DNA from: CAWGXG01 sp963826505
Lineage (GTDB): Bacteria; Chloroflexota; Anaerolineae; Aggregatilineales; Aggregatilineaceae
Length of the DNA stretch: 64,000 nt
NCBI GenBank assembly: GCA_963826505.1
Contig: CAWGXG010000007.1
Coordinates: forward strand, 744,001-808,000
Direction: 5' to 3'
The translations under genes were made by a program, and so were the position numbers. Below the pieces are notes generated by a model, which had not been told where the DNA came from, did no database searches, and was given only the letters and a program-made list of their open reading frames with translations. Position 1 is the stretch's first letter; each line of letters starts with the position of its first letter. Positions 34,381 to 43,458 of this stretch are shown here, one piece after another.

Positions 34381-35760
34381 CTAGGCGGGCGACCAGCCTT
34401 CCAGCAGCGTGACGATCTCCGCCACGAACCAATCCGCCGCCGCGCCATCCAGCACGCGGTGATCGAACGTGAACGAGAGGTAGACCATCGGGCGGATCGC
34501 GATCGAGTCATCCTCCTGCACGACGACGCGCTTCTTGATCGCGCCCACGCCCAGAATCCCCGACTGCGGCTGGTTAATGATCGGTGTGGCGAACAGGCTG
34601 CCCGATACCCCGTGATTGGTGATCGTGAACGTCCCGCCCTGCACCTCTTCCGGCTTGAGCGCACCCGCTCGCGCGCGCTGCGCCAGATCATTGATCTGGC
34701 GGGCGACTCCGGCCAGGGCCAGCTCGTCGGCGTGCTTGACGACCGGCACGATCAAGCCTTCGTCCAGCGCCACCGCCACGCCGATGTTGATGTCCGGCTT
34801 GAGCAGCAGCCCATCGTCACGCCATTCGCTGTTAACGCCGGGATGGCGGCGCAGGGCTTCGGCGGTCGCCGTGACGAAATAGGCGGTGAAGGTCAGGTTG
34901 ACGCCGCGCCGGGCGAACGCGTCCTTGTGGGCGGCACGGTGCGCGACGACGGCGTGCATATCCGCCTCGAAGACGGTCGTCACATGCGGTGCGGTGTGCA
35001 GCTTACTGCGGACCATGTGCTCCGCGATGCGGCGGCGCATGGTGCTGTGGGGGACCAGATCGCCGGGTTGGCCGGGCGCGGGCGGCGCGCTGTGGAGGTG
35101 ATCCGGCGGTGCGATGGGGGCCGGTGCGGGGGGTGGCGCGCTGGCTCGATCCAGGGTCTTATACAGATCGTCGGTCGGCTTGAATAGATCACCACTGCCC
35201 GGCTGTTCCCAAGGGGGCAGTTCTGGCGTCATGGGCACGGGAGCCGCCGCGCTATGATCCTCGATGTAGGCAAGAATATCTTTCTTGGTGACGCGCCCGC
35301 CGTGTCCGCTCCCTGTGAGGCGCGTCACGTCGATGTGGTGCTCCGCCGCGATGCGCGCCACCACCGGCGTGATGTGCGGCCCCTGGGCGCGTACTGGTGC
35401 TGGAGCGGGTACGGGATCGGGTGGCGGGGCAGCGGGCGCTGCTGCGGTGTCCATGCCCGGCATGGCCGCGTGTCCAAACCCGGCGGCAGCTTCCGGCGCG
35501 ACCGCTTCCGGCACCAACTCACCCGGTTGGCCGATCAGCGCCAGGACGGTGCCTGCCGGGACAGTCAGCCCTTCGCCGATGTAGATTTTGAGCACGGTGC
35601 CGCCTACCGAAGCCGTGACCTCGGACGTGACCTTGTCGGTTTCGACTTCGACGATCGGCTCGTATTCCTCGACCGTGTCGCCGGGTTGCTTGAGCCAGCG
35701 CCCGACCGTGCCTTCGACCACACTTTCGCCCATCTGCGGCATGATGACTTTGGTTGCCAT
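34381..35760 (-). CDS. 2-oxo-acid dehydrogenase E2 component, dihydrolipoyl acyltransferase
   Basis: 459 residues with three domains. The lipoyl domain (about 1-78) carries the lipoylated Lys in VEVETDKVTSE. A Pro/Ala-rich linker is followed by the peripheral-subunit-binding domain (TPVVARIAAEHHIDVTRLTGSGHGGRVTKKDIL). The catalytic domain ends FTFDHRVLDGAAADWFV, with the active His/Asp (HRxxDG). Given the adjacent E1 pair it is probably a branched-chain-type complex, though pyruvate cannot be excluded. No lipoamide dehydrogenase gene is nearby. Confidence 0.9.
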   Translation of the reverse strand: MATKVIMPQMGESVVEGTVGRWLKQPGDTVEEYEPIVEVETDKVTSEVTASVGGTVLKIYIGEGLTVPAGTVLALIGQPGELVPEAVAPEAAAGFGHAAMPGMDTAAAPAAPPPDPVPAPAPVRAQGPHITPVVARIAAEHHIDVTRLTGSGHGGRVTKKDILAYIEDHSAAAPVPMTPELPPWEQPGSGDLFKPTDDLYKTLDRASAPPPAPAPIAPPDHLHSAPPAPGQPGDLVPHSTMRRRIAEHMVRSKLHTAPHVTTVFEADMHAVVAHRAAHKDAFARRGVNLTFTAYFVTATAEALRRHPGVNSEWRDDGLLLKPDINIGVAVALDEGLIVPVVKHADELALAGVARQINDLAQRARAGALKPEEVQGGTFTITNHGVSGSLFATPIINQPQSGILGVGAIKKRVVVQEDDSIAIRPMVYLSFTFDHRVLDGAAADWFVAEIVTLLEGWSPA

Positions 35761-35806
35761 ACCTGTTTTGCCCCTCGGTGTGACTTGCTGGTGACTGCGT
35801 GACGCG

Positions 35807-36796
35807 CTAATACGCCGCCAGATCGCGAATCGCGGCGGCGATCTTGTCCGGGTTGGGCATGAACAAATCCTGCATCGGGTGGGAGAACGGCACGCCCGGC
35901 ACGTCCGGCCCGGTCAGGCGGCGGATCGGAGCGTCCATATATTCGAACGCCTCGTCGGCCAGGATGGCGGCGATCTCCGCGCCATAACCGAGAAAGCGCG
36001 TGTCCTCGTGGACGATCAGCGCCTTGCCCGTCTTTTTGAACGAGTTGATCACCGTTTCCCGATCCAGCGGAACGAGCGTGCGCACGTCCACCACCTCGCA
36101 CTCGATGCCGTCCTGCGCGGCGACGGTTTGCGCCGCTTGCAGCGTGTAATAGTGCATCATGCCGTAGGCATATACGGTCACGTCCGTGCCCTGCCGCGTG
36201 ACATTGGCTGTTCCGATTGGCACGAGCACCTCGTCACCTTCGGGCACCTCGCCCCGGATCAGGCGGTAGCCTTTTTTCGGCTCGAACAGCATCACCGGGT
36301 TGGGATCGCGCACGGCAGACTTGAGCAGTCCTTTGGCATCGTAGGGCGTGCTCGGAATCACGATCTTGAGGCCGGGACGGTGAGCGAAGACCGCTTCGAC
36401 GCTCTGCGAATGGTACAGCCCGCCGCCGATCCCGCCGCCGTAAGGCGCACGGATGACCAGCGGGCAGTCCCACATGCCGCCGGTGCGATAGTGGATCAGC
36501 GCGGCTTCGTTCACGATCTGGTTGAAGGCCGGGAAGATGTAATCGGCAAACTGGATTTCGCAGATCGGGCGCATGCCGACCATGGCCGCCCCGACGCCGA
36601 TCCCGACAATGCTCAGTTCGGCCAGCGGGGAGTCGATGACGCGGTCCGGGCCGTATTTGTCGTATAACCCCAGCGTGGCGCGGAACACGCCGCCGCGCGG
36701 GCCGACATCTTCGCCGGTGATGAACACGCGCTCATCCAGGGCGAGTTCTTCGTCCATCGCCTGGCGCAGGGCTTCGATCAAGGTGATTTCGGGCAT
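35807..36796 (-). CDS. 2-oxo-acid dehydrogenase E1 component, beta subunit
   Basis: The ATG at 36796 has AGGAGAT upstream. The 329-residue protein has the E1-beta transketolase-like pattern: ITLIEALRQAMDEELALDERVFITGEDVG, GVFRATLGLYDKYG, RVIDSPLAELSIVGIGVGAAMVG, and a C-terminal transketolase domain (RRLTGPDVPGVPFSHPMQD). It pairs with the alpha subunit to decarboxylate a 2-oxo acid with ThDP. It lies 46 nt before the E2 gene. Confidence 0.92.
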   Translation of the reverse strand: MPEITLIEALRQAMDEELALDERVFITGEDVGPRGGVFRATLGLYDKYGPDRVIDSPLAELSIVGIGVGAAMVGMRPICEIQFADYIFPAFNQIVNEAALIHYRTGGMWDCPLVIRAPYGGGIGGGLYHSQSVEAVFAHRPGLKIVIPSTPYDAKGLLKSAVRDPNPVMLFEPKKGYRLIRGEVPEGDEVLVPIGTANVTRQGTDVTVYAYGMMHYYTLQAAQTVAAQDGIECEVVDVRTLVPLDRETVINSFKKTGKALIVHEDTRFLGYGAEIAAILADEAFEYMDAPIRRLTGPDVPGVPFSHPMQDLFMPNPDKIAAAIRDLAAY

Positions 36797-36858
36797 AGCG
36801 GGGTGATCTCCTGTCACAGCAGAGGCGGGTCATGAGAACACAGGCGAGCGTCAGCGGC

Positions 36859-37878
36859 TCATTCGACCGGCTTGAACACCGGCCCCAGCGCATCCTCGGC
36901 GGGCGGATAGGGCGCGGCCATCGCCTCGGCCTGGGCGCTGTCGATTTCGTCGCGCACACGGGCTTCGACTTCGGCGATTGCGGCATCATCCAGCAGCCCT
37001 TTGTCGCGCAGATAACTCTGGAAGCGCGCGATCGGATCGCGCCGCTTCCACTCTTCGACTTCGTCGCGGGAGCGGTACGTGCGGTCGTCGTCGTCGGAAG
37101 AATGCGGCACAAGGCGGTACGTCTTGGCTTCGACCAGGGTTGCGCCGCCACCGTTGCGGGCGCGATCGATGGCCTCTTTCATGACGCGGTACGAGGCCAG
37201 CACGTCGTTGCCGTCCACGATCGCGCCCTCGATTCCGAACATGGGCGCGCGGTCGGCGACGTTGGGCACGGGCATCTGCTGAACGACCGGCACGGAGATC
37301 GCGTAAATGTTGTTTTGCACCAGGCAGACCAGCGGCAGGTGGTGAATCCCGGCCCAGTTCAGTCCTTCGTAGAAATCGCCCTCGCTGGTCGCGCCTTCGC
37401 CCAGCGTCACGATCGTGACGCGGTCCTCGTGACGCAGCTTGCAGGCCAGCGCCGCGCCCGCCGCCTGGGGCACCTGCGTGCCCACCGGGCTGGAGGAGGA
37501 CAGCATCCCGAAGGTTTTGCCCGTGAAGTGGGATGCCATCTGGCGCGCGCCGCTGGTTATGTCACCCTGCTTGCCGAAGACGGCCAGAAAAAAATCGCGC
37601 GGGGAATAGCCCAGCGCGAAGGAATAAGCCACGTCACGGTAATAAAGGCTGGCGTAGTCATAGCCGCGCCGCATCGCATACGCCGCGCCGACCTGGACGC
37701 CCTCATGCCCGATCCCCGAAATGTGAAACGCGATTTTACCCTGGCGGTGCAGCACCCACAGGCGTTCGTCGGCGCGGCGCGCGCGGATCAATTCCCAATA
37801 CATGTCGAGCAGGGTCCGGCGGTCGAGGTCTACGCCGGTATCGTCGATCGTGTGCGCCGCGAGAGGTTCGCTTACCAT
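36859..37878 (-). CDS. 2-oxo-acid dehydrogenase E1 component, alpha subunit
   Basis: The ATG at 37878 follows AGGAGATAGGC. About 339 residues. The ThDP motif is LGEGATSEGDFYEGLNWAGIHHLP..LVQNN. The stretch SGARQMASHFTG...SSSSPVGTQVPQAAGAAL resembles BkdA-type rather than pyruvate-type alpha subunits, so branched-chain substrates are favoured. The phosphorylation-loop-like HSSDDDDRTYRS is present. It is the first gene of the E1alpha-E1beta-E2 operon. Confidence 0.9.
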   Translation of the reverse strand: MVSEPLAAHTIDDTGVDLDRRTLLDMYWELIRARRADERLWVLHRQGKIAFHISGIGHEGVQVGAAYAMRRGYDYASLYYRDVAYSFALGYSPRDFFLAVFGKQGDITSGARQMASHFTGKTFGMLSSSSPVGTQVPQAAGAALACKLRHEDRVTIVTLGEGATSEGDFYEGLNWAGIHHLPLVCLVQNNIYAISVPVVQQMPVPNVADRAPMFGIEGAIVDGNDVLASYRVMKEAIDRARNGGGATLVEAKTYRLVPHSSDDDDRTYRSRDEVEEWKRRDPIARFQSYLRDKGLLDDAAIAEVEARVRDEIDSAQAEAMAAPYPPAEDALGPVFKPVE

Positions 37879-38010
37879 GCCTATCTCCTGAAGACAACCG
37901 CGCCGGTGTTCTGGCGCGCCCGGCATCTGTCTAGATTATAGACATAATCGCCCCCTGACAGACCACAGGCCCGGGGGGCAGAAGGGAATGTGTAGGAAGC
38001 GTGATGAGGG

Positions 38011-38057
38011 GAAAAACGACAACGGGATCGCCTGAAGAGTACCCTTCAGGCGATCCC
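38011..38057 (-). terminator. Terminator of the aldo/keto reductase gene
   Basis: A perfect 14-bp stem (GGGATCGCCTGAAG / CTTCAGGCGATCCC, 6-nt loop) is followed on the minus strand by GTTGTCGTTTTT. It lies 32 nt past the reductase stop. Confidence 0.75.
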
Positions 38058-38089
38058 GTGGCGTGTTTCGACGCGAAGCGATGGCGCGT

Positions 38090-39040
38090 CTACTCGATGA
38101 CAGCTGCCAGCGCCTCGTCAATGCGGGCCAACGTGTGGTCGTCCAGCGTGATGTCGATAGCCTTGAGCGTCTCGTCGATCTGGCTGACTTGGGTTGCGCC
38201 CGTGATCGCGCTGCTGACGCCGGGTTGGCGCAGCGTCCAGGCGATGGCCATCTGCGAGCGCGTCACGCCCAGCCCATCGGCGATCGGCTTGAGGCGACGC
38301 ACGGCGTCTACGACTGTTTCGGAATACACGCTGTTACGCAGCCAGTCAATGCGGGCCAGGCGGCTGTCTTCGGGCAGCGCGTCGTCATATTTGCCGGTCA
38401 GCAGCCCGCTGCCCAACGGACTCCACACCACGACACCCATCCCGTTCGGTTCGGTCACGGGCAGCACGTCGCTTTCCACGCGGCGGTGGAACATGTTGTA
38501 CTGCGGCTGCTCGACCTGCGGCTTGTACAGGTTATAGCGTTCGGCCACGTCCAGCGCCTCTTGAATCTGCGCGCCGGTCCACTCGCTGGTGCCCCAGTAC
38601 AGCACTTTGCCCTGGTGGATAAGATCGTCCATGGCGCGGACAGTTTCTTCGACCGGCGTGTCAGGGTCGAAGCGATGGCAGAAATACATATCCAGGTAAT
38701 CGGTCCCGATGCGTTTCAGCGATCGGTCGACGCTTTCCATGATGTGCTTGCGCGACAGGCCGCGATCGTTGACGTCGTCACTCATCGGCCAGAAGACTTT
38801 GCTGGAGATTACCAGCGTGTGGCGGGGAAAGTCCTTGAGGATCGACCCCATCAATTCTTCGGCTTTGCCGCGCGCGTAAATATCCGCGATGTCGAAGAAG
38901 TTGATGCCACTCTCATAGGCGCGGGTGATGATGTCGCGCGCCAGCGTCCGATCGGTCAGGCTTTCGCCAAAGGTCGTCCATCCACCCAGACTCAACGCGC
39001 TGACTTTGAGTCCAGATGTGCCCAAACTGCGGTAATTCAT
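38090..39040 (-). CDS. Aldo/keto reductase, Kv-beta/YghZ-like
   Basis: NAD(P)H-dependent carbonyl reductase. 316 residues with the family start YRSLGTSGLKVSALSLGGWTTFG. Catalytic residues: D and Y in FDIADIYARGKAEELMG, K in VISSKVFWP, H in YFCHRFD. The C-terminus has the NADPH site AITGATQVSQIDETLKAID. The LGTSGLKVSxLSLGxW start and the loop lengths are closest to AKR families related to the potassium-channel beta subunit. Monocistronic. Confidence 0.9.
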   Translation of the reverse strand: MNYRSLGTSGLKVSALSLGGWTTFGESLTDRTLARDIITRAYESGINFFDIADIYARGKAEELMGSILKDFPRHTLVISSKVFWPMSDDVNDRGLSRKHIMESVDRSLKRIGTDYLDMYFCHRFDPDTPVEETVRAMDDLIHQGKVLYWGTSEWTGAQIQEALDVAERYNLYKPQVEQPQYNMFHRRVESDVLPVTEPNGMGVVVWSPLGSGLLTGKYDDALPEDSRLARIDWLRNSVYSETVVDAVRRLKPIADGLGVTRSQMAIAWTLRQPGVSSAITGATQVSQIDETLKAIDITLDDHTLARIDEALAAVIE

Positions 39041-39190
39041 GCGATGCGCTCCTTACATTATGGAAAATGCCGGTTCACCTTTTAGTATACGAAGAATAAC
39101 TTGATCGTGAATAAATTACCGAAATGTGTGATTTGAAACCTTTAAATTATGATCTCGCTTATCCGTCCCTCTCAAGCAGGAGGCATTGCA

Positions 39191-39634
39191 ATGAACACTG
39201 AAGACATCGCTGAAGCCTATGTAGATGCTTTCAATGCAGGAGATCTGGACACCCTCGCTGACCTTATGGCCGATGACTTTCAATTCAGCGGGCCAATTCC
39301 CGATCCAATGGGCCGAGACCAGTTCCTGGGCTTGATGGAATTGATGTGGGAAGCGTTCCCTGACCTACAATTCAATACCAGGCTTGTGAGCATCGACGGA
39401 AATGTGGTGCACTTCACCAACCAACTGGTTGGCACCCATACCGGTGACCTGGATCTGTCCTTTGTAGGGATGGGCGTCGTTCCTCCCACCGGCAGATCAA
39501 TTTCAATGGCCCGCGAGAACGGTGAAAGCCATATCGCGGACGGCTATGTCATTTCGACGCATGTTCAGCCTACCAAGGGTGCCGGTATGATGGCTATACT
39601 GCAACAGCTTGGCATTGAAATACCCGGTATGTAA
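39191..39634 (+). CDS. SnoaL-like / NTF2-fold polyketide-cyclase family protein
   Basis: 147 residues from ATG 39191 with AGCAGGAGGCATTGCA upstream. The NTF2-like start (DIAEAYVDAFNAGDLDTLADLMADDFQFSGP), a helix-turn (FLGLMELMWEAFPDLQF) and beta strands (VVHFTNQLVGTHTGDLDLSFVGMGVVPPTGRSISM) match SnoaL-like ester cyclases. The base composition is lower in GC than its neighbours. Function in the cell is not known. Confidence 0.78.
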   Translation: MNTEDIAEAYVDAFNAGDLDTLADLMADDFQFSGPIPDPMGRDQFLGLMELMWEAFPDLQFNTRLVSIDGNVVHFTNQLVGTHTGDLDLSFVGMGVVPPTGRSISMARENGESHIADGYVISTHVQPTKGAGMMAILQQLGIEIPGM

Positions 39635-39655
39635 TCGTGTACCCGACAGAATTCT

Positions 39656-39691
39656 GAGCTTTCGTTGCAGCTAGCTGTGTGACGAAAGCTC
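39656..39691. terminator. Inverted repeat after the SnoaL-like gene
   Basis: A perfect 10-bp stem GAGCTTTCGT / ACGAAAGCTC with a 16-nt loop lies 22 nt after the stop. No T-run follows directly, so termination is a guess. Confidence 0.4.
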
Positions 39692-39944
39692 CGCGTTTGT
39701 TAAACAAGACCCCTCCCGTGTTACACGAGATCCACGCGTTTGATCCCCAGTTTGCCAGTATCAATTGGTGCCAGGGGGAATCATTCCCCACATTCCGCGT
39801 TGTTAACAGCATAAATAGCATATCCGATTTTGAAAATGTACCCAGTTTTGGCACGAAAAGGTGCGGAATACGGGTAGTACTTTAAACCGGGTTGTGCCGT
39901 GCGTCTATTAGAAGTGCATCAAATCTGGGGCGGGACAGCCGCGA
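39692..39944. other. Lower-GC intergenic region
   Basis: Between the SnoaL-like gene and the leftward FGGY kinase the sequence is poorer in GC than its surroundings. I see no convincing gene: open frames here lack a ribosome-binding site and a family pattern. It may be the worn remains of a transferred segment. Confidence 0.3.
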
Positions 39945-41519
39945 TCACGGGGCAACCGGCCTGGCGAGGATGGCGCGCAGCCGTTCGTACAGCGGACGCA
40001 GCCGGGGATACATGTGCTGGTAGACGCCATGATAGAGGTCATCATACAGCGCGTGGGTGGTGGCGTCTGGCTCGAAGACGCGCTCGATACGCGTCATGGC
40101 GCGTTGGGCTGTGTCAAAATCGGGATGCAGCCCCAGTCCGACCGCCGCGTCAATGGCCGCGCCCAGTCCGGACGTTTCGTAGGTGTGGGGACGTGCCGTT
40201 GGCAGCCCGAAAATATCCGCCGTGAGTTGCAGCGCCGCGTCGCTCTGCGAGCCGCCGCCCGATACGCGCAGCTCGGTGATCGGCACGCCGCTGCGCCGCT
40301 CGGTGCGCTCTTTGCCTTCGCGCAGCGCATAGGCCAGCCCTTCGAGGATGGCACGGTAAAGGTGAGCGCGTGTGTGCGCGTCGCTGAAGCCGATGATCGC
40401 GCCGCGCGCTTCCGGGCCGGGAACGCGCACGCCCGGCGACCAGTAGGGCTGCAAGATGAGGCCCATCGAGCCGGGCGGGACCTGGGTCACGAGGTTATCG
40501 AGCAAAACTTCCGCGTCGACGCCCTGCTGCTCCGCCATGATCATTTCAGGGTGGCCGAACTCGCGCTTGAACCAGTTGACCATCCAGTAGCCGCGATAAA
40601 TCTGGATTTCGAGGCTGTAAGCGTCCGGCACGGCGGCGGGATAGGGCGGGACGAGTGGGATCACCTCGATGTAGCGGCGGTGGGTGGTGTTGATCGTGGC
40701 GGTCGTGCCATAGCTCAAACAGCCGATGTGCGGTTCCAGTCCGCCGGAGCCGATTACCTCGCAGGCTTTGTCGGCGGCGGCCGCGATCACTGGCAGCCCG
40801 GCGGGGATGCCGGTCGCGGCGGCGGCTTCGGGTGAGATGCTGCCCAACGTCCCGGCGGGCGGGACCAGCTCCGGCAGTTGGTCGCGCCGGATGGCGACGG
40901 CCTGCCATTTCCAGTCGCGCGGACTGGCCCAGCGCAGCCGCTTGTAGTCGAACGGGATGTACCCCACCTGCGCGCCCACCAAATCAACCAGCCGCCCGGT
41001 CAGGCGATAGGTCAGATAGCCAGAGAGCAGCACGTAGGTTTGCGTGCGCGCCCAGATGTCAGGCTGGTGGGCGCGTATCCAGTTCGCCTCGGCCTCGGCC
41101 TGGAAGTACGCGACCGTCTCCGAGACGCGCGCCGCCTTGAAAGCCAGTCCCCACGCGCCGCCGATCGGCGTTTCGCCGCTGGTGCGACGCCCATCCAACC
41201 AGACGATCGCCGGGCGCAGCGGTTGGTTGTCGCGATCCAGGCTGATCAACGTGGCGCGCTGCGTGGTGAGCGTCACACCGCGCACCGCCTCTTTAGGGAT
41301 GCCCGAACGCGTCCATAACTCCTGACAGGCCGTACACAACGACTGCCAGAAATATTCCGGGTGCTGTTCGGCCCAGGTGGGACGCACCGAAAAATACGGC
41401 TCGATCGTCACTTTCGAACTCGCGACCAGGGTGCCGTGCAAATCGAACAGCAGGGCGCGGACGCTCTGCGTGCCGTTGTCGATGGCGAGGATCACGTCCT
41501 GACCGGTTGAAGACGTCAT
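39945..41519 (-). CDS. FGGY-family carbohydrate kinase
   Basis: 524 residues. The N-terminal FGGY domain has LAIDNGTQSVRALLFDLHG (phosphate loop), WAEQHPEYFW and TLTTQRATLISLD. The C-terminal domain has SYGTTATINTT and the adenosine motif LRVSGGGSQSDAALQLTADIFG, then TYETSGLGAAIDAAVGLG. It is nearest in pattern to xylulokinase/glycerol-kinase relatives with unknown sugar. It overlaps the end of the MFS gene by 4 nt, so transporter and kinase are co-translated. Confidence 0.87.
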   Translation of the reverse strand: MTSSTGQDVILAIDNGTQSVRALLFDLHGTLVASSKVTIEPYFSVRPTWAEQHPEYFWQSLCTACQELWTRSGIPKEAVRGVTLTTQRATLISLDRDNQPLRPAIVWLDGRRTSGETPIGGAWGLAFKAARVSETVAYFQAEAEANWIRAHQPDIWARTQTYVLLSGYLTYRLTGRLVDLVGAQVGYIPFDYKRLRWASPRDWKWQAVAIRRDQLPELVPPAGTLGSISPEAAAATGIPAGLPVIAAAADKACEVIGSGGLEPHIGCLSYGTTATINTTHRRYIEVIPLVPPYPAAVPDAYSLEIQIYRGYWMVNWFKREFGHPEMIMAEQQGVDAEVLLDNLVTQVPPGSMGLILQPYWSPGVRVPGPEARGAIIGFSDAHTRAHLYRAILEGLAYALREGKERTERRSGVPITELRVSGGGSQSDAALQLTADIFGLPTARPHTYETSGLGAAIDAAVGLGLHPDFDTAQRAMTRIERVFEPDATTHALYDDLYHGVYQHMYPRLRPLYERLRAILARPVAP

Positions 41520-42823
41520 GCGGCCTCCTGGATAGGCTGGTGATCTTGGTGCGGTTCCTGGCCGTAGCGCGTCGCGACGATCAGTGCCGACGACATCATG
41601 ACCAGCGCCGCCGCAAACGCGACTTCATAACCGGCGAACTGGACCAGCAGGCCGCCGATCAACGGCGCGGCCAGCACGCTGATGGCCGAGACGGAATTGA
41701 ACAGGCCGGAATAGACCGGGCGCTGATCGGGTGACGGGTAGGCGATCACCCAATTCAGGAAGCTGATACCCAATGTCCCGCCGACTAATCCCCCGGCCAG
41801 GAAGGCTAAGTACAGCGGAGCCGGGCCCACCAACCCGGATAACAGCGCCAGCGCCGGTTGGAGGATGCCGATCACCATCGCGAAACGGATAAACAGCAGG
41901 ATGCGCCGCTCTCCCAGCCACGAGAAGACCAGCGCCCCGCCCAGGCTGCCGAAGGTCTGCATCACGAGCAGGTTGCTGACGGCCACGCCGCTGGACATCC
42001 CCAGCCGCTCAGTGGCGAAGCCGATGTAAAATGGGGCGGCCAGCATGTACAGCGCCGCCAGCAGCCGCGCCGTGACGATGGCGCGGAAAGGCAGATCGTG
42101 GCGCAGGACGCGCCCTAGTTCGGGCAGGTATTCGCCCATCGATGGCATGGGCTCATGGGGTTTGCCGCCGCCCGGGAGCTCTTGCAGCAGCAGCGTGGGC
42201 GGAATCGTGACGATGAACAGCACGCCCGCTATCGCGAAGAGCAGCGCATAGTTGTTGGGGAAGGTCGGCCCGCTTTTGTCCAGAATGAAGCGCACGGCGG
42301 GCGCGAGACCCAGCACAGCCACGCCGGTGAGCGCGTTGCCAAACCCGAACAGGCGTGCACGCCGCCGGTTGTCCAGGCTGGTGCCGATCAGGTCCATCCA
42401 GGGTACCCCAACCAGCCCATCCCCCAGCGCCGCCAGCGCGTAAAAAATGAAAAACAGCACGAGGATCGTTACCCGCCGGTCCGGACCGAGCGCGACCACC
42501 AGCCCGCTGAAGATTAAGATCACCATGCGGACCGGGATATTCGGTCCGACGAACCACCATTTTTTGTTGGCGACGTTCATCAGCCGCCGCGCGACGAAGA
42601 GCTGCGGCAGCAGCCAGCACAGGTCAAACATCTGGCTGGATAGCGCGATCAGGATTTCGGAACCGGTCAGCTTGCGTACGAAGTCAGGGATGACCGTCGT
42701 CGTACCGATTAGACTCATCGCCACGCCAAAGATGACGTAATCGGACAGAAAAACCAGGAAATTACGGCGATAGATCGGCTCTCGTTCGGCGGCGACCTGG
42801 GGTGAAATAGTTGGTAAACTCAT
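41516..42823 (-). CDS. Major facilitator superfamily transporter
   Basis: ATG 42823 follows CGAGGACGCGC. About 435 residues with some twelve hydrophobic segments and an MFS-like centre (DLIGTSLDNRRRARLFGFGNALTGVAVLGLAPAV). The C-terminal half has SVSAISVLAAPLIGGLLVQFAGY. The stop overlaps the start of the FGGY kinase, so the substrate is probably the sugar or polyol that the kinase phosphorylates. Direction is not determinable. Confidence 0.82.
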   Translation of the reverse strand: MSLPTISPQVAAEREPIYRRNFLVFLSDYVIFGVAMSLIGTTTVIPDFVRKLTGSEILIALSSQMFDLCWLLPQLFVARRLMNVANKKWWFVGPNIPVRMVILIFSGLVVALGPDRRVTILVLFFIFYALAALGDGLVGVPWMDLIGTSLDNRRRARLFGFGNALTGVAVLGLAPAVRFILDKSGPTFPNNYALLFAIAGVLFIVTIPPTLLLQELPGGGKPHEPMPSMGEYLPELGRVLRHDLPFRAIVTARLLAALYMLAAPFYIGFATERLGMSSGVAVSNLLVMQTFGSLGGALVFSWLGERRILLFIRFAMVIGILQPALALLSGLVGPAPLYLAFLAGGLVGGTLGISFLNWVIAYPSPDQRPVYSGLFNSVSAISVLAAPLIGGLLVQFAGYEVAFAAALVMMSSALIVATRYGQEPHQDHQPIQEAA

Positions 42824-43116
42824 GCGCGTCCTCGTTGGTGAGGCGGTGGTCATCCGCTAATTCTACGCGGTGCGGCGCTTTGCGTCCAGACACAGCCGGG
42901 TGGGGTCGTGGTGATCCGACCGCTGGAAATCTTCATAGGATTCTCATCATCTTGCAGTAATTTCTTCACACTCTTGTCGTAGAGTCTTAAGTAATGCGAT
43001 GGAACGACACAGCGACGCAATGGTTTCTCACTGCGTCCTATGATCAAACAAGAGCATCATGCGCACGTCATTGCCGGATTACCCCGATGGGTCCGCGTAT
43101 GTGCTGGGAGGATACC

Positions 43117-43389
43117 ATGAACACGCTGAAACATGCTCTGGCTTTTCTGGTTGACCTGACGTTCGTCCTGTTGATGGGCAGCGCCCTGGCCGTGATCGCG
43201 AGCTTTCTGATCCGGTTGGTGCTGACACCCCATGCAGGCGCGTGGGTCGGTCTGGCGTTCGGAATTGGGCTGTACGCTTTTGTGTGGATGCTGCCGCTCA
43301 CCCTGGTCGTGATCTTGGTGGGGCAGGCGTTGGCGCCCGCCCGGGTAGCGCTCGAACCGATCCGTCACGATGACCGACCGATCGAGTAA
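43117..43389 (+). CDS. Small two-helix membrane protein
   Basis: 90 residues from ATG 43117 with GGGAGGATACC upstream. Two hydrophobic segments (about 9-35 and 46-72) flank a short loop (VLTPHAGAW). The tail APARVALEPIRHDDRPIE is hydrophilic. I do not recognise the family. It is the only rightward gene between two leftward operons. Confidence 0.55.
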   Translation: MNTLKHALAFLVDLTFVLLMGSALAVIASFLIRLVLTPHAGAWVGLAFGIGLYAFVWMLPLTLVVILVGQALAPARVALEPIRHDDRPIE

Positions 43390-43402
43390 CACGGAGGAGA
43401 GA

Positions 43403-43441
43403 GCGCCGGGCGTTGATCGGAACTGATGGTCCGCCCGGCGC
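43403..43441. terminator. GC inverted repeat between convergent genes
   Basis: A perfect 10-bp stem GCGCCGGGCG / CGCCCGGCGC encloses 19 nt between the small membrane gene and the PfkB kinase, which converge. It has no T-run. It could end both transcripts weakly. Confidence 0.5.
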
Positions 43442-43458
43442 AAAAGCGGCTCTAACTG

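Noticed and set aside
39679..39885. A 68-residue protein in the low-GC gap
   Set aside because: No ribosome-binding site, no family pattern and composition like non-coding sequence.
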